Source: Symbiodinium natans (lineage: Eukaryota > Sar > Dinophyceae > Suessiales > Symbiodiniaceae). Taken from it: 64,000 nucleotides of DNA. Of this stretch, positions 39,716-49,527 are shown one piece after another (position 1 is the stretch's first letter; each line of letters starts with the position of its first letter). The stretch covers positions 312,883 to 376,882 of the forward strand of contig CAJNDS010002344.1 in NCBI GenBank assembly GCA_905221605.1, read 5' to 3'. Position numbers and translations under genes: made by a program. The notes beneath the pieces are model-generated. The model saw only the letters and a list, made by a program, of their open reading frames with translations, did no database searches and had not been told where the DNA came from.

Positions 39716-39895
39716 ACTGCTACTACTGCCACTGCGTCGTCGTCGTAGTAGTCGTCGTCGTCGTCGTAGGCGTAGTCGTAGTTGTAGTCGTATTCGTAGT
39801 GGTAGTGGTAGCCGTGGTCGTAGTGGTAGTGGTGGTGGTGGTGGTGGTAGTGGTCGTGGTCGTGGTCGTGGTAGTGGTAGCGGTGGTGGTACTAG
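39716..39895. repeat. GTA/GTC/GTG trinucleotide microsatellite
   Basis: Compound (GTCGTA), (GTAGTG) and (GTG) repeats. All six frames show single-residue tracts, so long frames here are not evidence of genes. Confidence 0.95.
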
Positions 39896-39904
39896 ATAGC
39901 GGCG

Positions 39905-39993
39905 GAATGAGTACACTTTCCAATTTGTGGGATACTACAATCCCTATAGAACTGAAAGTGTACACTTTTTTGGGGCTTATGAACTCAGCAACT
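39905..39993. mobile_element. Introner family B copy
   Basis: GAGTACACTTTCCAATTTGTGGGATACTACAATCCC to GAACTGAAAGTGTACACTTTTTTGGGGCTTATGAACTCAG matches intron 5 of gene 2 closely. The left end is shortened; the right end is CAACTAAGG. Confidence 0.8.
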
Positions 39994-40200
39994 AAGGAGG
40001 ATTCACACTGCATCGAACCACGCCCTCAACCCAAATCATCCCCCAAGCCCTCCGACACTTGTGCCGCTTAGGGTTTAGGGTTTAGGGTTTAGGGTTTAGG
40101 GTTTAGGGTTTAGGGTTTAGGGTTTGGGGTTTGGGGTTTAGGGTTTAGGGTTTGGGATTTAGGGTTTAGCGTTCGGGGTTTAGGGTCATTTGCGCGGCAA

Positions 40201-40305
40201 AGGCCGTGATTGGCTTCTGGAACTACAAACGCGTGGGTGGTGTTGGGGCCTTGGAGAAGGGAAGTGGCGCCGAAGGGGGGGCGGGGGGGATTGTGCAAGA
40301 TCTGT
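40201..40305 (+). CDS. Candidate exon (AVIGFWNYKRVGGVGALEK ...)
   Basis: After TGCGCGGCAAAG the frame reads AVIGFWNYKRVGGVGALEK then GSGAEGGAGGIVQDLS, Gly-rich, and runs to the family D element at 40310. Confidence 0.35.
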
Positions 40306-40309
40306 CCCC

Positions 40310-40425
40310 AATTAGGGGGTCCATGTACCAATACAGTAGATACTTGCGCCCTGAAGCTACTAAACAGGAACCGGTTGCCTTAAGGCCCAAGTATGTAGTG
40401 TATGGGTACATGGACCCTTTGTTTG
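40310..40425. mobile_element. Palindromic element, family D copy
   Basis: TAGGGGGTCCATGTACCAATAC pairs with GTATGGGTACATGGACCCTTTG; TACTTGCGCCCTGAAGC and GGCCCAAGTATG lie inside. Confidence 0.75.
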
Positions 40426-40752
40426 TAGGTATATTTTTCGTTGACAACGGAATCCCCTCATGCCGACCGTGCCCTCCCCCCCCCCCCTCCCCAAAAGAAG
40501 AGCCTTAGTTAAGGACCGCGCCACAAAGGGAGGCCTTTGACTTTGTTGACTACTAAACACACCTTACCCCAAGAACGCAAAGCCTACTTCCTTGTAGGCT
40601 CTTAGTATAACACCTCCGCAAAAGCAGGTCTTGAGTTCTTAGATAACCCTATACACCCTAGATTACTATGAAAGGCCAGCCTCAACCCCAGAAAGCTTAT
40701 AGCCAGTAAGTGAGGTCAAAGTTGAGGGTCGCGGGTTTTGGGGGGTTTAGGG

Positions 40753-41161
40753 ATGGGCATCGAGCAGGGCTTCAAGGTAAGGGTTTAGAGGCTGATTTCT
40801 GGGATTTCGAGCCGGTAGGAGTTACAAACCCTCAACCCTAAACCCTATATAGGGTCCGGAGTTGCTTTCTACAGGGTCGCATAGGATTCTTGTGGGGTTT
40901 CGCGGACTCTGTATATAGCCCCAAGCATTGAGAGAATATGGGTGCCTCCTTAAGCTTGAGGGGTATTTAGAAGGTACCGCGAAACCCTGAACCCTAAACC
41001 CTAAACCCTAAACCCTAAACCCTAAACCGCCTTGAGGTAAACCCTAAGTCCTGAAGGGCACCCCAGCAAAAATGACCCCCAGATTGGACCAGGTCAGCGA
41101 CTACTGGGAGACAGGCGCCTGCTTGGTTTTCTTCATACGCATGAAGCATTCTACATCTTGA
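40753..41161 (+). CDS. Three phase-0 exons, C-terminus of an unknown protein (40753-40776, 40875-40910, 41093-41161)
   Basis: MGIEQGFK ends before GTAAGG. After GAGTTGCTTTCTACAG comes GRIGFLWGFADS, ending before GTATAT. After AGATTGGACCAG comes VSDYWETGACLVFFIRMKH then STS and TGA. The splice signals are among the best in the window and all junctions are phase 0. I do not recognise the protein. An upstream acceptor at 41082 gives another open frame. Confidence 0.5.
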
Positions 41162-41725
41162 TATCATCGCAACCTTCTTGGATCTATCTGAATGATTTAT
41201 GAAACTTCTCTTTCATTCGAATTCCTTGTAGGATATCCTTGGCGTAGGATTATGGATCGAATGTATTTCCTGAATACGATGGATATTATTGGAGGAGATT
41301 GAAATTATATTTCGTCTCATCAGAATATTTTTTTGAGTCGGTGGTTCGTCTCATTTTTGATTCTTTGTATTTAGGAATCTTCGATTCTTCTTAGTCTTTA
41401 TGGGATGACTTGTAATTGGGGGTGATGAAGGGTTTTTAAATACGTCGAGGCGTCTTGGAGAATTCGAAATTCTTCTTGCTCTCGTGGATGAGGATTCCCT
41501 TTCATTTGTTTGGACGCACATAACGCTTGGATGATGAATTTCATTTATAGAATACTAGAGGGGACCCGTCGATTCCATCGACGACATATTCGCCTATTGA
41601 ATGGAAAAAGACGTACGCCAAAGCTTTGAAGAAATACGGACAAATAAAAGATCCGATTAATTTTGGGATCCCTTTATTGAATTCTGAGAGCCTGACGCGC
41701 GAGCGTGGAGGACACCAATTTAAGT
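41162..41725. other. AT-rich island without telomere-like repeats
   Basis: Over 560 bases there is no CCCTAAA word, and composition shifts to T/A-rich with GATTC-type words. It follows a candidate stop codon, so a 3' UTR is possible; an organelle-derived insert is an alternative. No gene is recognised. Confidence 0.4.
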
Positions 41726-41846
41726 TAGAGCACTCATGACTTGCGGTAGAGGCCCCCCTCCAACGCCATCTACAAGGTGTCTGTCAGAGACAGTTCGCGT
41801 CAGCCTCCCTCCACCCCCTCACCCTCACCCAGCTGCTTCTGGCCAG

Positions 41847-41927
41847 TTCATTAACTTTTACACAAACTGGTACAGAAACTGCCCAAAACATAGTATTCCA
41901 GAAACGGACCCGAGGCTAGCGAACTGA
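41847..41927 (+). CDS. Candidate terminal exon (FINFYTNWYRNCPKHSIPE ... stop)
   Basis: After CTTCTGGCCAG the phase-0 frame reads FINFYTNWYRNCPKHSIPE then TDPRLAN and TGA. Confidence 0.45.
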   Translation, partial: FINFYTNWYRNCPKHSIPETDPRLAN

Positions 41928-42323
41928 CCGTATGCGGAGCCTCTCCACCCCCACAGCTCTCGGGTTTACGTGCCCTAAAGCCCAAACCGACACCTCACAG
42001 CCCTCAGCCAGAAAACGGTGAACAACCCTGAGCCCCAAACCCCAGAACCCTCAAAACACGAACCACCTTCACCCCCTCCCCGCCCCCCACAAGAGTCTAG
42101 GACTCGGAGTGGGCCCCTAAGGTTTGTTGTAGAGTTTAGGTTCCCTTAAACGCCCCTTTAAACCCAAACAGGGCGCCCTGCTTATTCCTTGGTTGCTTCT
42201 GGGTCTTGTACTGTAACACAAATACACACACACACACATCAGAAGGACTTCAATCATTCAGGGGTATGTGTGGGGGTAACCCAATTCCTTTATATTCCTA
42301 GGTTACTGGGTCTGGGAGTGGGA

Positions 42324-42391
42324 GGTGCCCACCGTGTGTACAAGGACGTCGCCCCGGAGGATCTGGAAACCCCTGTGCACCTGAAACAAAG
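42324..42391 (+). CDS. Candidate exon (AHRVYKDVAPEDLETPVHL ...)
   Basis: After GGGAGTGGGAG the frame with two leading bases reads AHRVYKDVAPEDLETPVHL then KQR and ends before GTTTTG. Confidence 0.4.
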
Positions 42392-42433
42392 GGTTTTGTG
42401 CTCTAGGGTTCAGGGTTTATAGGGTTAAGGGTT

Positions 42434-42536
42434 CAGGGTTTTAGGGTTTTAGGGTTTTAGGGTTTTAGGGTTTTAGGGTTTTAGGGTTTTAGGGTTTTAG
42501 GGTTTTAGGGTTTTAGGGTTTTAGGGTTTAGGGTTT
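42434..42536. repeat. TTTTAGGG octamer array
   Basis: About twelve tandem TTTTAGGG units, the word used as telomere repeat in Chlamydomonas, here a local variant array. Confidence 0.95.
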
Positions 42537-42559
42537 TAGGGTCTGGGGTTCGGGTTAAG

Positions 42560-42890
42560 GTAATCAAGAAGACTCCATCACTTGGATCTTCGGGTGCTTG
42601 CAGTCGTTATGGCTTGAGGCGTTTAGGATTTAGGGTTTAGGGTTTAGGATTTAGGGTTTAGGGTTTAGGGTTTGCGGTTTAGGGTTTAGGATTCAGGGTT
42701 TAGAGTTGGTTTGGGGTTCAGGGTTATGGGGAGCTCGCCTTAGCATGTCATGTTGCAAAGAACCTCACCCCCTCACCCCCCAACAAAGAAACATAAGAGA
42801 GTTTTTGGGCAGTCATGGTTGGGCTTAGATGAGTCGGATGGTTCAGGGCTGGACAGACGCCTCAGGCGGTTAGTGGGCTTCGGGGTTTTG
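42560..42890 (+). CDS. Two phase-compatible exons (42560-42618, 42813-about 42890)
   Basis: The first after TCGGGTTAAG reads NQEDSITWIFGCLQSLWLE and ends before GCGTTTAGG (GC donor). The second after GAGTTTTTGGGCAG reads SWLGLDESDGSGLDRRLRR then LVGFG. Both are phase 0 at the junction. Confidence 0.4.
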
Positions 42891-43013
42891 GGGAGGTGTT
42901 TAGGGTTTCGGGATGTTTAGGGTTTAGGGTGTAGGGTTTAGGGTTTAGAGTTTAGGGTTTAGGGTTTAGGGGGTTTAGGGCTTGGGGCCTTTGATTGCTG
43001 AAACTTGCAATAG

Positions 43014-43098
43014 GACCCTCGCGCTTGCCAGCTTTAGATGTCCAGAGGGTCTCGGAGGAGTTACCTTTCTACCCTTTTTTGGGGCTAACTTTTACTGA
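43014..43098 (+). CDS. Candidate terminal exon (TLALASFRCPEGLGGVTFL ... stop)
   Basis: After ACTTGCAATAG the frame with one leading base reads TLALASFRCPEGLGGVTFL then PFFGANFY and TGA. Confidence 0.4.
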
Positions 43099-43375
43099 CT
43101 TCGGCTTTAGTTGAACTTGAAATTGTTTGGGTTTCCTTATTTAGTAGGAATATCATTTTTTCCCCGTGTTCATTGGAGAAGTAAGTATAAGCCCGGCAAA
43201 CCAACAAGGGTACCCAGTGTTTCCCCGGGCTACTCTGGGGTCTGGTAATTGTATGTCAGGGAGGGAAACCCTGAACCTTATGGTTTAGGGTTTAAAGGTT
43301 TGGGGTTTAGGGTTTAGGGTTTAGGCTTTAGGGTTTAGGGTTTAGGGTTTAGTTGCTAAACCTGAACAAAAGCAG

Positions 43376-43464
43376 CGGTGAGGCTGTCGACAGGGGGCTA
43401 CGGAGGTGTCTTGACGGGGAACGCAACTTGCTTCGATTCCCGAAAAAGCGGTGAAATTGCACGC
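43376..43464 (+). CDS. Candidate exon (VRLSTGGYGGVLTGNATCF ...)
   Basis: After GAACAAAAGCAG the frame with two leading bases reads VRLSTGGYGGVLTGNATCF then DSRKSGEIARSP. Confidence 0.45.
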
Positions 43465-43627
43465 TCCCCGAAACCCTAAACCTCAAACCCTAAACCCCAA
43501 ACCCCAAACCCTAAACCCCAAACCCCAAACCCTAAACACCAAACCCTAAACCCTAAACCCTAAACCCTAAACCCTAAACCCTAGAGACGTTTGACTCCAA
43601 ACCTCCCAGTCTTGCTTGCTGCTGCAG

Positions 43628-43676
43628 GAGCTCGCCGACGCTCACCGGGACGCTTCCGTCCTCGTCTTCGAGAAGG
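43628..43676 (+). CDS. Candidate exon (ELADAHRDASVLVFEK)
   Basis: After CTTGCTTGCTGCTGCAG, a strong acceptor, the frame reads ELADAHRDASVLVFEK and ends before GTAGCA. Confidence 0.5.
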
Positions 43677-43696
43677 GTAGCAGGCTCTGGCTACTC

Positions 43697-43790
43697 ACCC
43701 TAAACCCTAAACCCTAAACCCTAAACCCTAAACCCTAAACCCTAAACCCTAAACCCTAAACCCTAAACCCTAAACCCTAAACCCTAAACG
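43697..43790. repeat. CCCTAAA array
   Basis: Thirteen perfect units. Confidence 0.95.
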
Positions 43791-43960
43791 AAGAGAAGGG
43801 TATCCCGGAAGTGCCCAGACATCTGAGATTTTTAGGGGGGGTTGAGGGGTTAAGGTTTATAGAGTTTAGGGTTTAGGGGGTTTAGGGGTTTAGGGTTTAA
43901 GGTTTAGGGTTTATAAGGTTTATAGAGGTTAGGGTTCTTGGGTTTCGGGTTAACCCGCAG

Positions 43961-44020
43961 GAGCCTGAGCAAGAATGGACAATGACAGCTCTCCCGGAGC
44001 TGCGACATGGGATGGACTGA
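43961..44020 (+). CDS. Candidate terminal exon (EPEQEWTMTALPELRHGMD stop)
   Basis: After GTTAACCCGCAG the phase-0 frame reads EPEQEWTMTALPELRHGMD then TGA. Confidence 0.45.
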   Translation, partial: EPEQEWTMTALPELRHGMD

Positions 44021-44162
44021 GTCCTACAACTCCATCTTCTTAGGTGTTTAGGGGGTTTAGGGTCTAAGGTGTTTAGGGTTTAGGGTTATGTTCTTTGTCC
44101 CAGGGCTTTAGGACTTAAGGTGCTTGAAGGCGGCCGAGTATCCCTGAGTACGAAAGCCCTCA

Positions 44163-44363
44163 ATGTCACCCATTGCAGACCTCAGCTTGCCTGATGGGGC
44201 TGATTATATCTGTCATGGTGTTTTGTACATGGTTAATCATACGCGGACATCGTTTTGCCTAGAAGAAGAACATAAACAGAAGTGTTCCCACAGTTCCCAC
44301 CCCACAGTTACAAGATGCTGTAGTGGTTGCTTGCTGTCCTGCTTCTTTTCATTCCGATGTTGA
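44163..44363 (+). CDS. Candidate terminal exon or small ORF, Cys/His-rich, 66 codons
   Basis: The frame reads MSPIADLSLPDGADYICHG, VLYMVNHTRTSFCLEEEHK, QKCSHSSHPTVTRCCSG and CLLSCFFSFRC then TGA. An acceptor-like CATTGCAG lies after MSPI. Seven Cys and several His might suggest metal binding, but no known spacing is evident. Confidence 0.45.
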   Translation: MSPIADLSLPDGADYICHGVLYMVNHTRTSFCLEEEHKQKCSHSSHPTVTRCCSGCLLSCFFSFRC

Positions 44364-44670
44364 TTCTTCCCCCCTTTTTTCTCCTGCGGAAGCCCTTCTG
44401 AGCTCTTGAACTTTTTAATCTATCAGAAGTTGGTCCTTTATGTGTTTTTTGGACGGCCTATATAAGGGAGGCATAGGTCCCTATAAACCCTTATATCCCT
44501 TGTAAACCCTTATCATGAACCCATGCAAGCCCTGATAAACCCTTCTACATCCTTATGTTTCCCTTAAAAGCCCTCGTAAACCCTTGTAGATTTTTATAAA
44601 CAAGTCAAAGCCCTAAACCCTAAACCCTAAACCCTAAACCCCTATAAACCCTTGCAAGGCCTTTTAAGCC

Positions 44671-44780
44671 TTTGGGTCCATGTACCCATATAGCATGCTC
44701 TTGGGCCTGAAGAGGGGTTCCTATTTAGCAGCTTTAGGGCCCGAGTGTATACTATTTGGGCGCATGGGCCCGTGGGGCCC
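44671..44780. mobile_element. Palindromic element, family D copy
   Basis: TTTGGGTCCATGTACCCATATAG pairs with CTATTTGGGCGCATGGGCCC; CTCTTGGGCCTGAAGAGGGG and TTAGGGCCCGAGTGTATA lie inside. Confidence 0.75.
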
Positions 44781-44942
44781 TCAACCCTAAACCCTAAACC
44801 CTAAACCCTAAACCCTATAAACCCTAAAAAGCCTAAACCCTAAACCCTACACCCTAAACCCTAAACCCTAAACCCTAAACCCTAACCCTGAACCCTAACA
44901 AGCCCCGGGTAAACCCTCATAAAGCCTAGACACTCAACCCAG

Positions 44943-45022
44943 ACATGATAGGCCCGATGCTCGCATGGCTACGGCCTACGTGTCGGGAAGCCTGGGCCAG
45001 TGCCGCCCACAGCTGTCCCTAG
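44943..45022 (+). CDS. Candidate terminal exon (MIGPMLAWLRPTCREAWAS ... stop)
   Basis: After CACTCAACCCAG the frame with two leading bases reads MIGPMLAWLRPTCREAWAS then AAHSCP and TAG. Confidence 0.4.
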
Positions 45023-45235
45023 GGGTTTAGGGTTTAGGGTTTAGGGGTTTAGGGGTTTGTGGCATGGACCTTTAGGGTCTATTTGGCACTTCCTTTTTGT
45101 TTGCTATTTAAACGGTTCAATTCACACATACAATTTGTGGGGTTTAGGTTGAAGGCAAAATTTATGGCTTAGGGCTAGTTCGGTTCACGGCTCAGGGCTC
45201 CCATGTTTGGCATCACATCTCTTATTTTCCTAGGG

Positions 45236-46260
45236 CTTCGCCACCTACCTCTCATTCCGTTTTCCATTCAACCCTCGTCTAAGGGTCTGGTGTTTGCAAT
45301 AAATATACTACTTTAAAAAAAACAATAATAACATAAATAACGCTAACTACAGGAGCTGCTGGAAATGACAAACCCTGAGCGCCCTCAAGTGTGTTGCTTT
45401 AATTAAGACGATAATATACTCTTTTGTTGATAAATATTCCCATGACCATATTGTTGTTTCAGCCGCTTTTAGCCTTTTCCTATTAGTATTGTTTTTGTTT
45501 ACCTGATATAACACCAAGGAAGGGGAAAGGGAAAACACCACTTCATCTCGATGTGTTTATCTCTCCTTTCCTTCCCTCTCAAGATTTTTCTTTTGTTAAT
45601 CTCCCTCTCTCTCTCTCTCTTCTTCGCTCTGTCTCGCTCTCTCTCTCTCTCTCTCTCCCCCTCTCTCTCTCTCTCTCTCTGTCTGCCATCTCTTGCTCTC
45701 TCATCCCTCCCCTCCCCTCTTTCCTTCCTCCCCTCCTTTCCAAAACTTTCTGCGGAGAATAAGGACAACAGAGAACAAAAAGGAAAGATAGGATGAAGGC
45801 AGATGGTGGGGACAGGAAGGGAGAACTCCTCTTTCGCTCGGCTCACACGTTTTCTCTTCCCTTGCCTTCATCCTCTGCTCTTCTCCCTTTTCTCTTCATA
45901 AGAAGAAAGGACAAATGAAAGGAACCGAAAGCTCAGGGAAAGCAAGACGCCCTCGCTCTCATCATCTGCCCCTTCCTCGACTTCATTGCTCTATTCCTTG
46001 TTCTTCTCTCCTGTCTCATTGGTGATCAGTGATAAACCAAGACGAGCTTGCCGTTCTTTCATTTTCTTTTTCTGGTGGAAAGCTAAGAAGCAGGAAGGAG
46101 AGGAAGGAAAGTGGAGAAATAGAAAGAGAAGCAAGAACGGAAAGAACAATACGCAGAAATGACAGAGAGGAAGGGAGAACTGCAAGCCCAGCAGAAGAAG
46201 AAGAAGATAGAGAGAGAGAGAGAAGAGATGAAGATAAGATAAGGGTGAAAAGGTGAAAAG
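45236..46260. other. Start of repeat-distinct compartment; CT/GA-rich noncoding
   Basis: Telomere-like repeats stop. A CT tract fills 45603-45690 and GA-rich sequence 46180-46250. Open frames consist of Leu/Ser or Arg/Glu tracts and are not credible genes. Confidence 0.6.
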
Positions 46261-46289
46261 AATGAAAACAAAAATCTAACAGCAAAGTA

Positions 46290-46582
46290 GCTAAACAAAA
46301 CCTTCTGGCCTACCCCTTCAACTCTAAACCACCCTAAACCCTCGGTACATTGAGATATAACAGCACAGTTCCCGTAGCATGCTATATCAGAAACCATTTA
46401 TTCCTACGAGACGTACAACCGCCTAAAACACGGTGACAAAAAATAAAACAGCGAGGCATCTGAAAAGACTTTCTGGCCTTCCCCTTCAACTCTAAACCAC
46501 TAAACCCTCGCTATATAAAGGCTTAACAGCACAGTTCCCGTAGCACGCTATGTCATTTCTTCTTACGAGACGCACAACATAA
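46290..46582. repeat. Tandem duplication of about 120 bp
   Basis: CTTCTGGCCTACCCCTTCAACTCTAAACCACC to GCACAGTTCCCGTAGCATGCTAT recurs about 180 bp later as CTTTCTGGCCTTCCCCTTCAACTCTAAACCAC to GTAGCACGCTAT. Confidence 0.8.
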
Positions 46583-46933
46583 ACCAAGGTTTCGTATACT
46601 TTTTGTAGTCAGGATGTGATATCCTGTTGCTTTGGACGAGTATTACGTAAGACTTTAAGCGCCTGTGGGTCTTGCGGATAATTGGAGAATAAGCGTCATC
46701 CTTGACAAATGATAACCATGATGGGAGACCTGTGGGAAGCATTGAGAATGAAAAAGCAAGATACTTGCGAGCAATTACTTGCAGCCTGTTGGAAGGTCTC
46801 AGGAAATCGCGAAAGGACATTTGCTCACAGTATTCTCGTGTCCCTGGGGCTTAAAGTAAATGATTTTCCGCATTACCCTATGCGCTCGAATACTTCTGAG
46901 TCTCATGGTTCGTTCTCCGCTATCGGTATTTGA
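46563..46933. other. Unique segment with overlapping open frames on both strands
   Basis: A plus frame (MMGDLWEALRMKKQDTCEQ, 46709-46933) and a minus frame (MSFRDFLRPSNRLQVIARK, 46820-46563) overlap. Neither shows a family signature, so I do not call a gene. Confidence 0.3.
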
Positions 46934-47124
46934 TACGCCATGCATTTATCCTATATACACACTTGATGTGGGCACCTATTCTACGTACTTTCTCTTTGCG
47001 TTTTGCTGACTGAGAGATGTTTTCGGGTGTGAAAAGGCCTTACGCGCCAACATCTGCTTCTGGACAACAAAGTAGAGATAATATGTTTTGTGAAGGGGGG
47101 GGGCAAGACAGTGCTTAATCGGCC

Positions 47125-47570
47125 CTGGGTTTGACGATTGAAGATTGAAGACGCCGGGGAACTCTCCCCGGATTGATGATGATCCGGGGAGAGTTCCCGG
47201 GCATCTTCAATCTTCAACCTTCAAACACAGGGCCGATTAAGCGCTCCACCTGCTGCTTAATCGGCCCTTGGATTGAAGATTGAATATTGAATATGCCGGG
47301 GAACTCTCCCAGGAGTATCTTCAACCCCAGACCCCTGCCGATTAAGCACTTCATCTGCCTAGTCGGCCCAGGGTTGAGAATCCAGGATTGAAGGTGCTCC
47401 GGGGAGAGTTCCCGGGCATGTTCAATCTTCAAACCCAGGGCCGATTAAGCAGGCGGAGCGCTCAATCGGCCTTGAGGCCGAAGGATCAGGATTGAAGATT
47501 CCCGGGGAGAGTTCCCCGGCATCGTCAACCCGATTAAGCAGCTGGAGCGCTTACTCGGCCCTGGGGTCCA
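47125..47570. repeat. Hairpin satellite, copy 1
   Basis: Units of about 100-110 bp alternate two palindromes: one built on GGCCGATTAAGC / GCTTAATCGGCC and one on CCGGGGAGAGTTCCCCGG, flanked by GATTGAAGATTGAAGATG / CATCTTCAATCTTCAA. Four units are visible. Confidence 0.9.
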
Positions 47571-48023
47571 GTAGTTCAATATTTCATATGCTCTGCTAAA
47601 GTCTGTAGAATTTTCAAGCCCCCCTCCCAAAGACCCATCTGTATTTTGGTGTTTGGGATACCGTAAGCCAAAGCTAAATGAAAGGGAAGAAGTCCCTTTT
47701 TCCTCTGCCAATCTTCTTCCTCCCACTCCTCTCTTCCTCTCCTATTCCTTTCTTAGCATAGAGCATGGAGTGATGAGAGGGAAGGGGTGAAAGCGGATGA
47801 GAAAAGTGACAGAGAGGGCAGGGCGAAATCTTCATTTCCTTGCCTTTTTCGTCCCTCTCACCTCTCCTTCTCATCGTTCTCTTGCTTTCTCGTTTGAGAA
47901 GGATGTGGACAGGGCATGGAACAAGGCGAGGGAAGGGGGGGGGGGCGAAATCGAGTGAGAAAGGATGGAACAAGGAAGAAATGAGGAAAAATGGACAGGA
48001 CAGGTCAGGTGTTTGGTTTGGCG

Positions 48024-48827
48024 ACTACTATGTTGGCGGGCGGGGCTTGTCCGGCTTATAAAATCGGTTACGCCCTAATGACTTACCGTGGCTTACTAAG
48101 TGACTTAGGTGGCACTTAGCTTGTCCGCGGCATTAGCTTATAAGCGGACTTACGGACTTACGGACTTATGCAACTGGAGTTACAACTCCGAGCTAAGTCT
48201 GCCACCCGGGCACGACCACGACGCGAGCACTAGACGGCCACGACACGGCCACGACATTCCCACGACGCGGCCCCAGAGCAACGACACGGCCACGACACGG
48301 CCACGACATGCCCACGACACGCCCATGACGCAGCCCCGTGGCAAAGTGCCAGGCCCCCCGCGACACGGCCGCGACACGGCCACGACACGGCCACGACACG
48401 GCCACGACATGCACGCGACAGGGCCCCAGAACAACGACACGCCCACGACACGGCCACGACATGCCCACGACACGCCCACGACATGTCGAGAGGCCCGACA
48501 AACAGAACAGCGCACTCATTGAATAGAAAGTCTGCCGCGAACCAGTTAGCTAGGACTTAGCTAAGTCCACTTATATGGTACCACGGACGAAATTCCACGT
48601 TCCCACGAGCACGACTTATAAATGACTTAGCAACAACATATATTCTGGGTTATAACCCAAACGCAAGTGGCATTATAACTCTGCTATATTACTCATAAAC
48701 GCTTATAAACATCTGGCTCAGTTACGTTGACTTATAAGACAGTTTGCCTGAGTTGTAAGACTGGAAGTCCTACTTGTAAGTGTATACATAAACCACTCAA
48801 CCGCACCCCGCCAACATAGTACACGTA
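48024..48827. mobile_element. Non-autonomous DNA-transposon-like element with inverted ends
   Basis: CTACTATGTTGGCGGG at the left is inverted as CCCCGCCAACATAGTAC at the right, spanning about 800 bp. It carries no plausible transposase, contains the CGACACGGCC satellite, and has sequence such as GACTTACGGACTTACGG. It lies inside the 1.68 kb insertion. Confidence 0.65.
48205..48490. repeat. CACGACACGGC minisatellite
   Basis: Units of about 11-12 bp (CACGACACGGC, CACGACATGCC, CACGACACGCC) repeat over 20 times with one interruption (CGCAGCCCCGTGGCAAAGTG). Open frames in all phases are repeat artefacts. Confidence 0.9.
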
Positions 48828-49047
48828 CCTGGACCAGCAGAGCGACAAGCCCAAACCAAAGAGAAAAAGCAAATCCAAATCGCCCACCTCCCGCTCACCC
48901 ATCTGAAAAAAAACAACAAAAATGCATCCGTAGCGAGTGTTCGCCTACGGTCAAATCGATCTACAGAGGTCCCGGCACATCCCTTGTCGAACAGGCAAAA
49001 AAGCAGAAACATAGCAAGGGGGGGTCGGGCTTGCCATTGGTGTTGGC

Positions 49048-49527
49048 ATGTGGCCAAAACACCGCCACAAGGGGATCGTGTCCCCCTGCACCCTTCGGCT
49101 AGTCGTGCCAGCCAATCCCTTGACAGGCAAAATCCGACCACGACGTATCGACGCCTCCCCCCGCCACGAACCCGCCTTTTTCGTAGAAGCTGTCAACAGG
49201 CCCGATTTCGCCGATTCCGAACCGGCTGAAAACGACGACACACTCGCAACAGCATGTGAACAAGCGAGTGAGGGTACTCTGGGTGTGAAGTTACCGCAAA
49301 AACCTCGAGAAGAACTTGACCGAGAGTATCTTCGTCCGACAGCCCACCCAGGAAGCTGCCCGACACGACACCGCTTCGAGAGAAGGCGGCGAAGGCACTC
49401 CATGAGCACCCCCCCCAACACCTTCCCCCGAACAAAGAAACCCAATGGCACGGGACCAGTGGAGCAAGACCGCAAGAGTGCGGATGCCGTTAAGAGAATT
49501 GGCGGCACTCTCACCCCATCAGTATAA
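49048..49527 (+). CDS. ORF of 159 codons inside the insertion, doubtful
   Basis: The frame includes HEPAFFVEAVNRPDFADSE and EELDREYLRPTAHPGSCP, then an Arg/Lys-rich part and GGTLTPSV. It is followed within 10 bp by TATAAAAGG. A minus-strand frame (48951-49571) overlaps it completely. It could be a remnant of a mobile-element protein; no domain is recognised. Confidence 0.3.
   Translation: MWPKHRHKGIVSPCTLRLVVPANPLTGKIRPRRIDASPRHEPAFFVEAVNRPDFADSEPAENDDTLATACEQASEGTLGVKLPQKPREELDREYLRPTAHPGSCPTRHRFERRRRRHSMSTPPNTFPRTKKPNGTGPVEQDRKSADAVKRIGGTLTPSV

Noticed and set aside
39590-40071. Val-, Thr- and Arg-tract frames around 39.7 kb
   Set aside because: A trinucleotide microsatellite keeps several frames open; the composition is not that of a protein.
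41094-41161. piggyBac-type transposase C-terminus
   Set aside because: DYW and a hydrophobic FF stretch are not enough; no catalytic Asp motifs are visible in the neighbouring islands.
45499-46285. Multiple Leu/Ser- or Glu/Arg-rich open frames
   Set aside because: They arise from CT/GA microsatellites, are open on both strands, and have no domain.
48180-48526. Six overlapping open frames in the CACGACACGGC array
   Set aside because: Short tandem units without stop codons open every phase.
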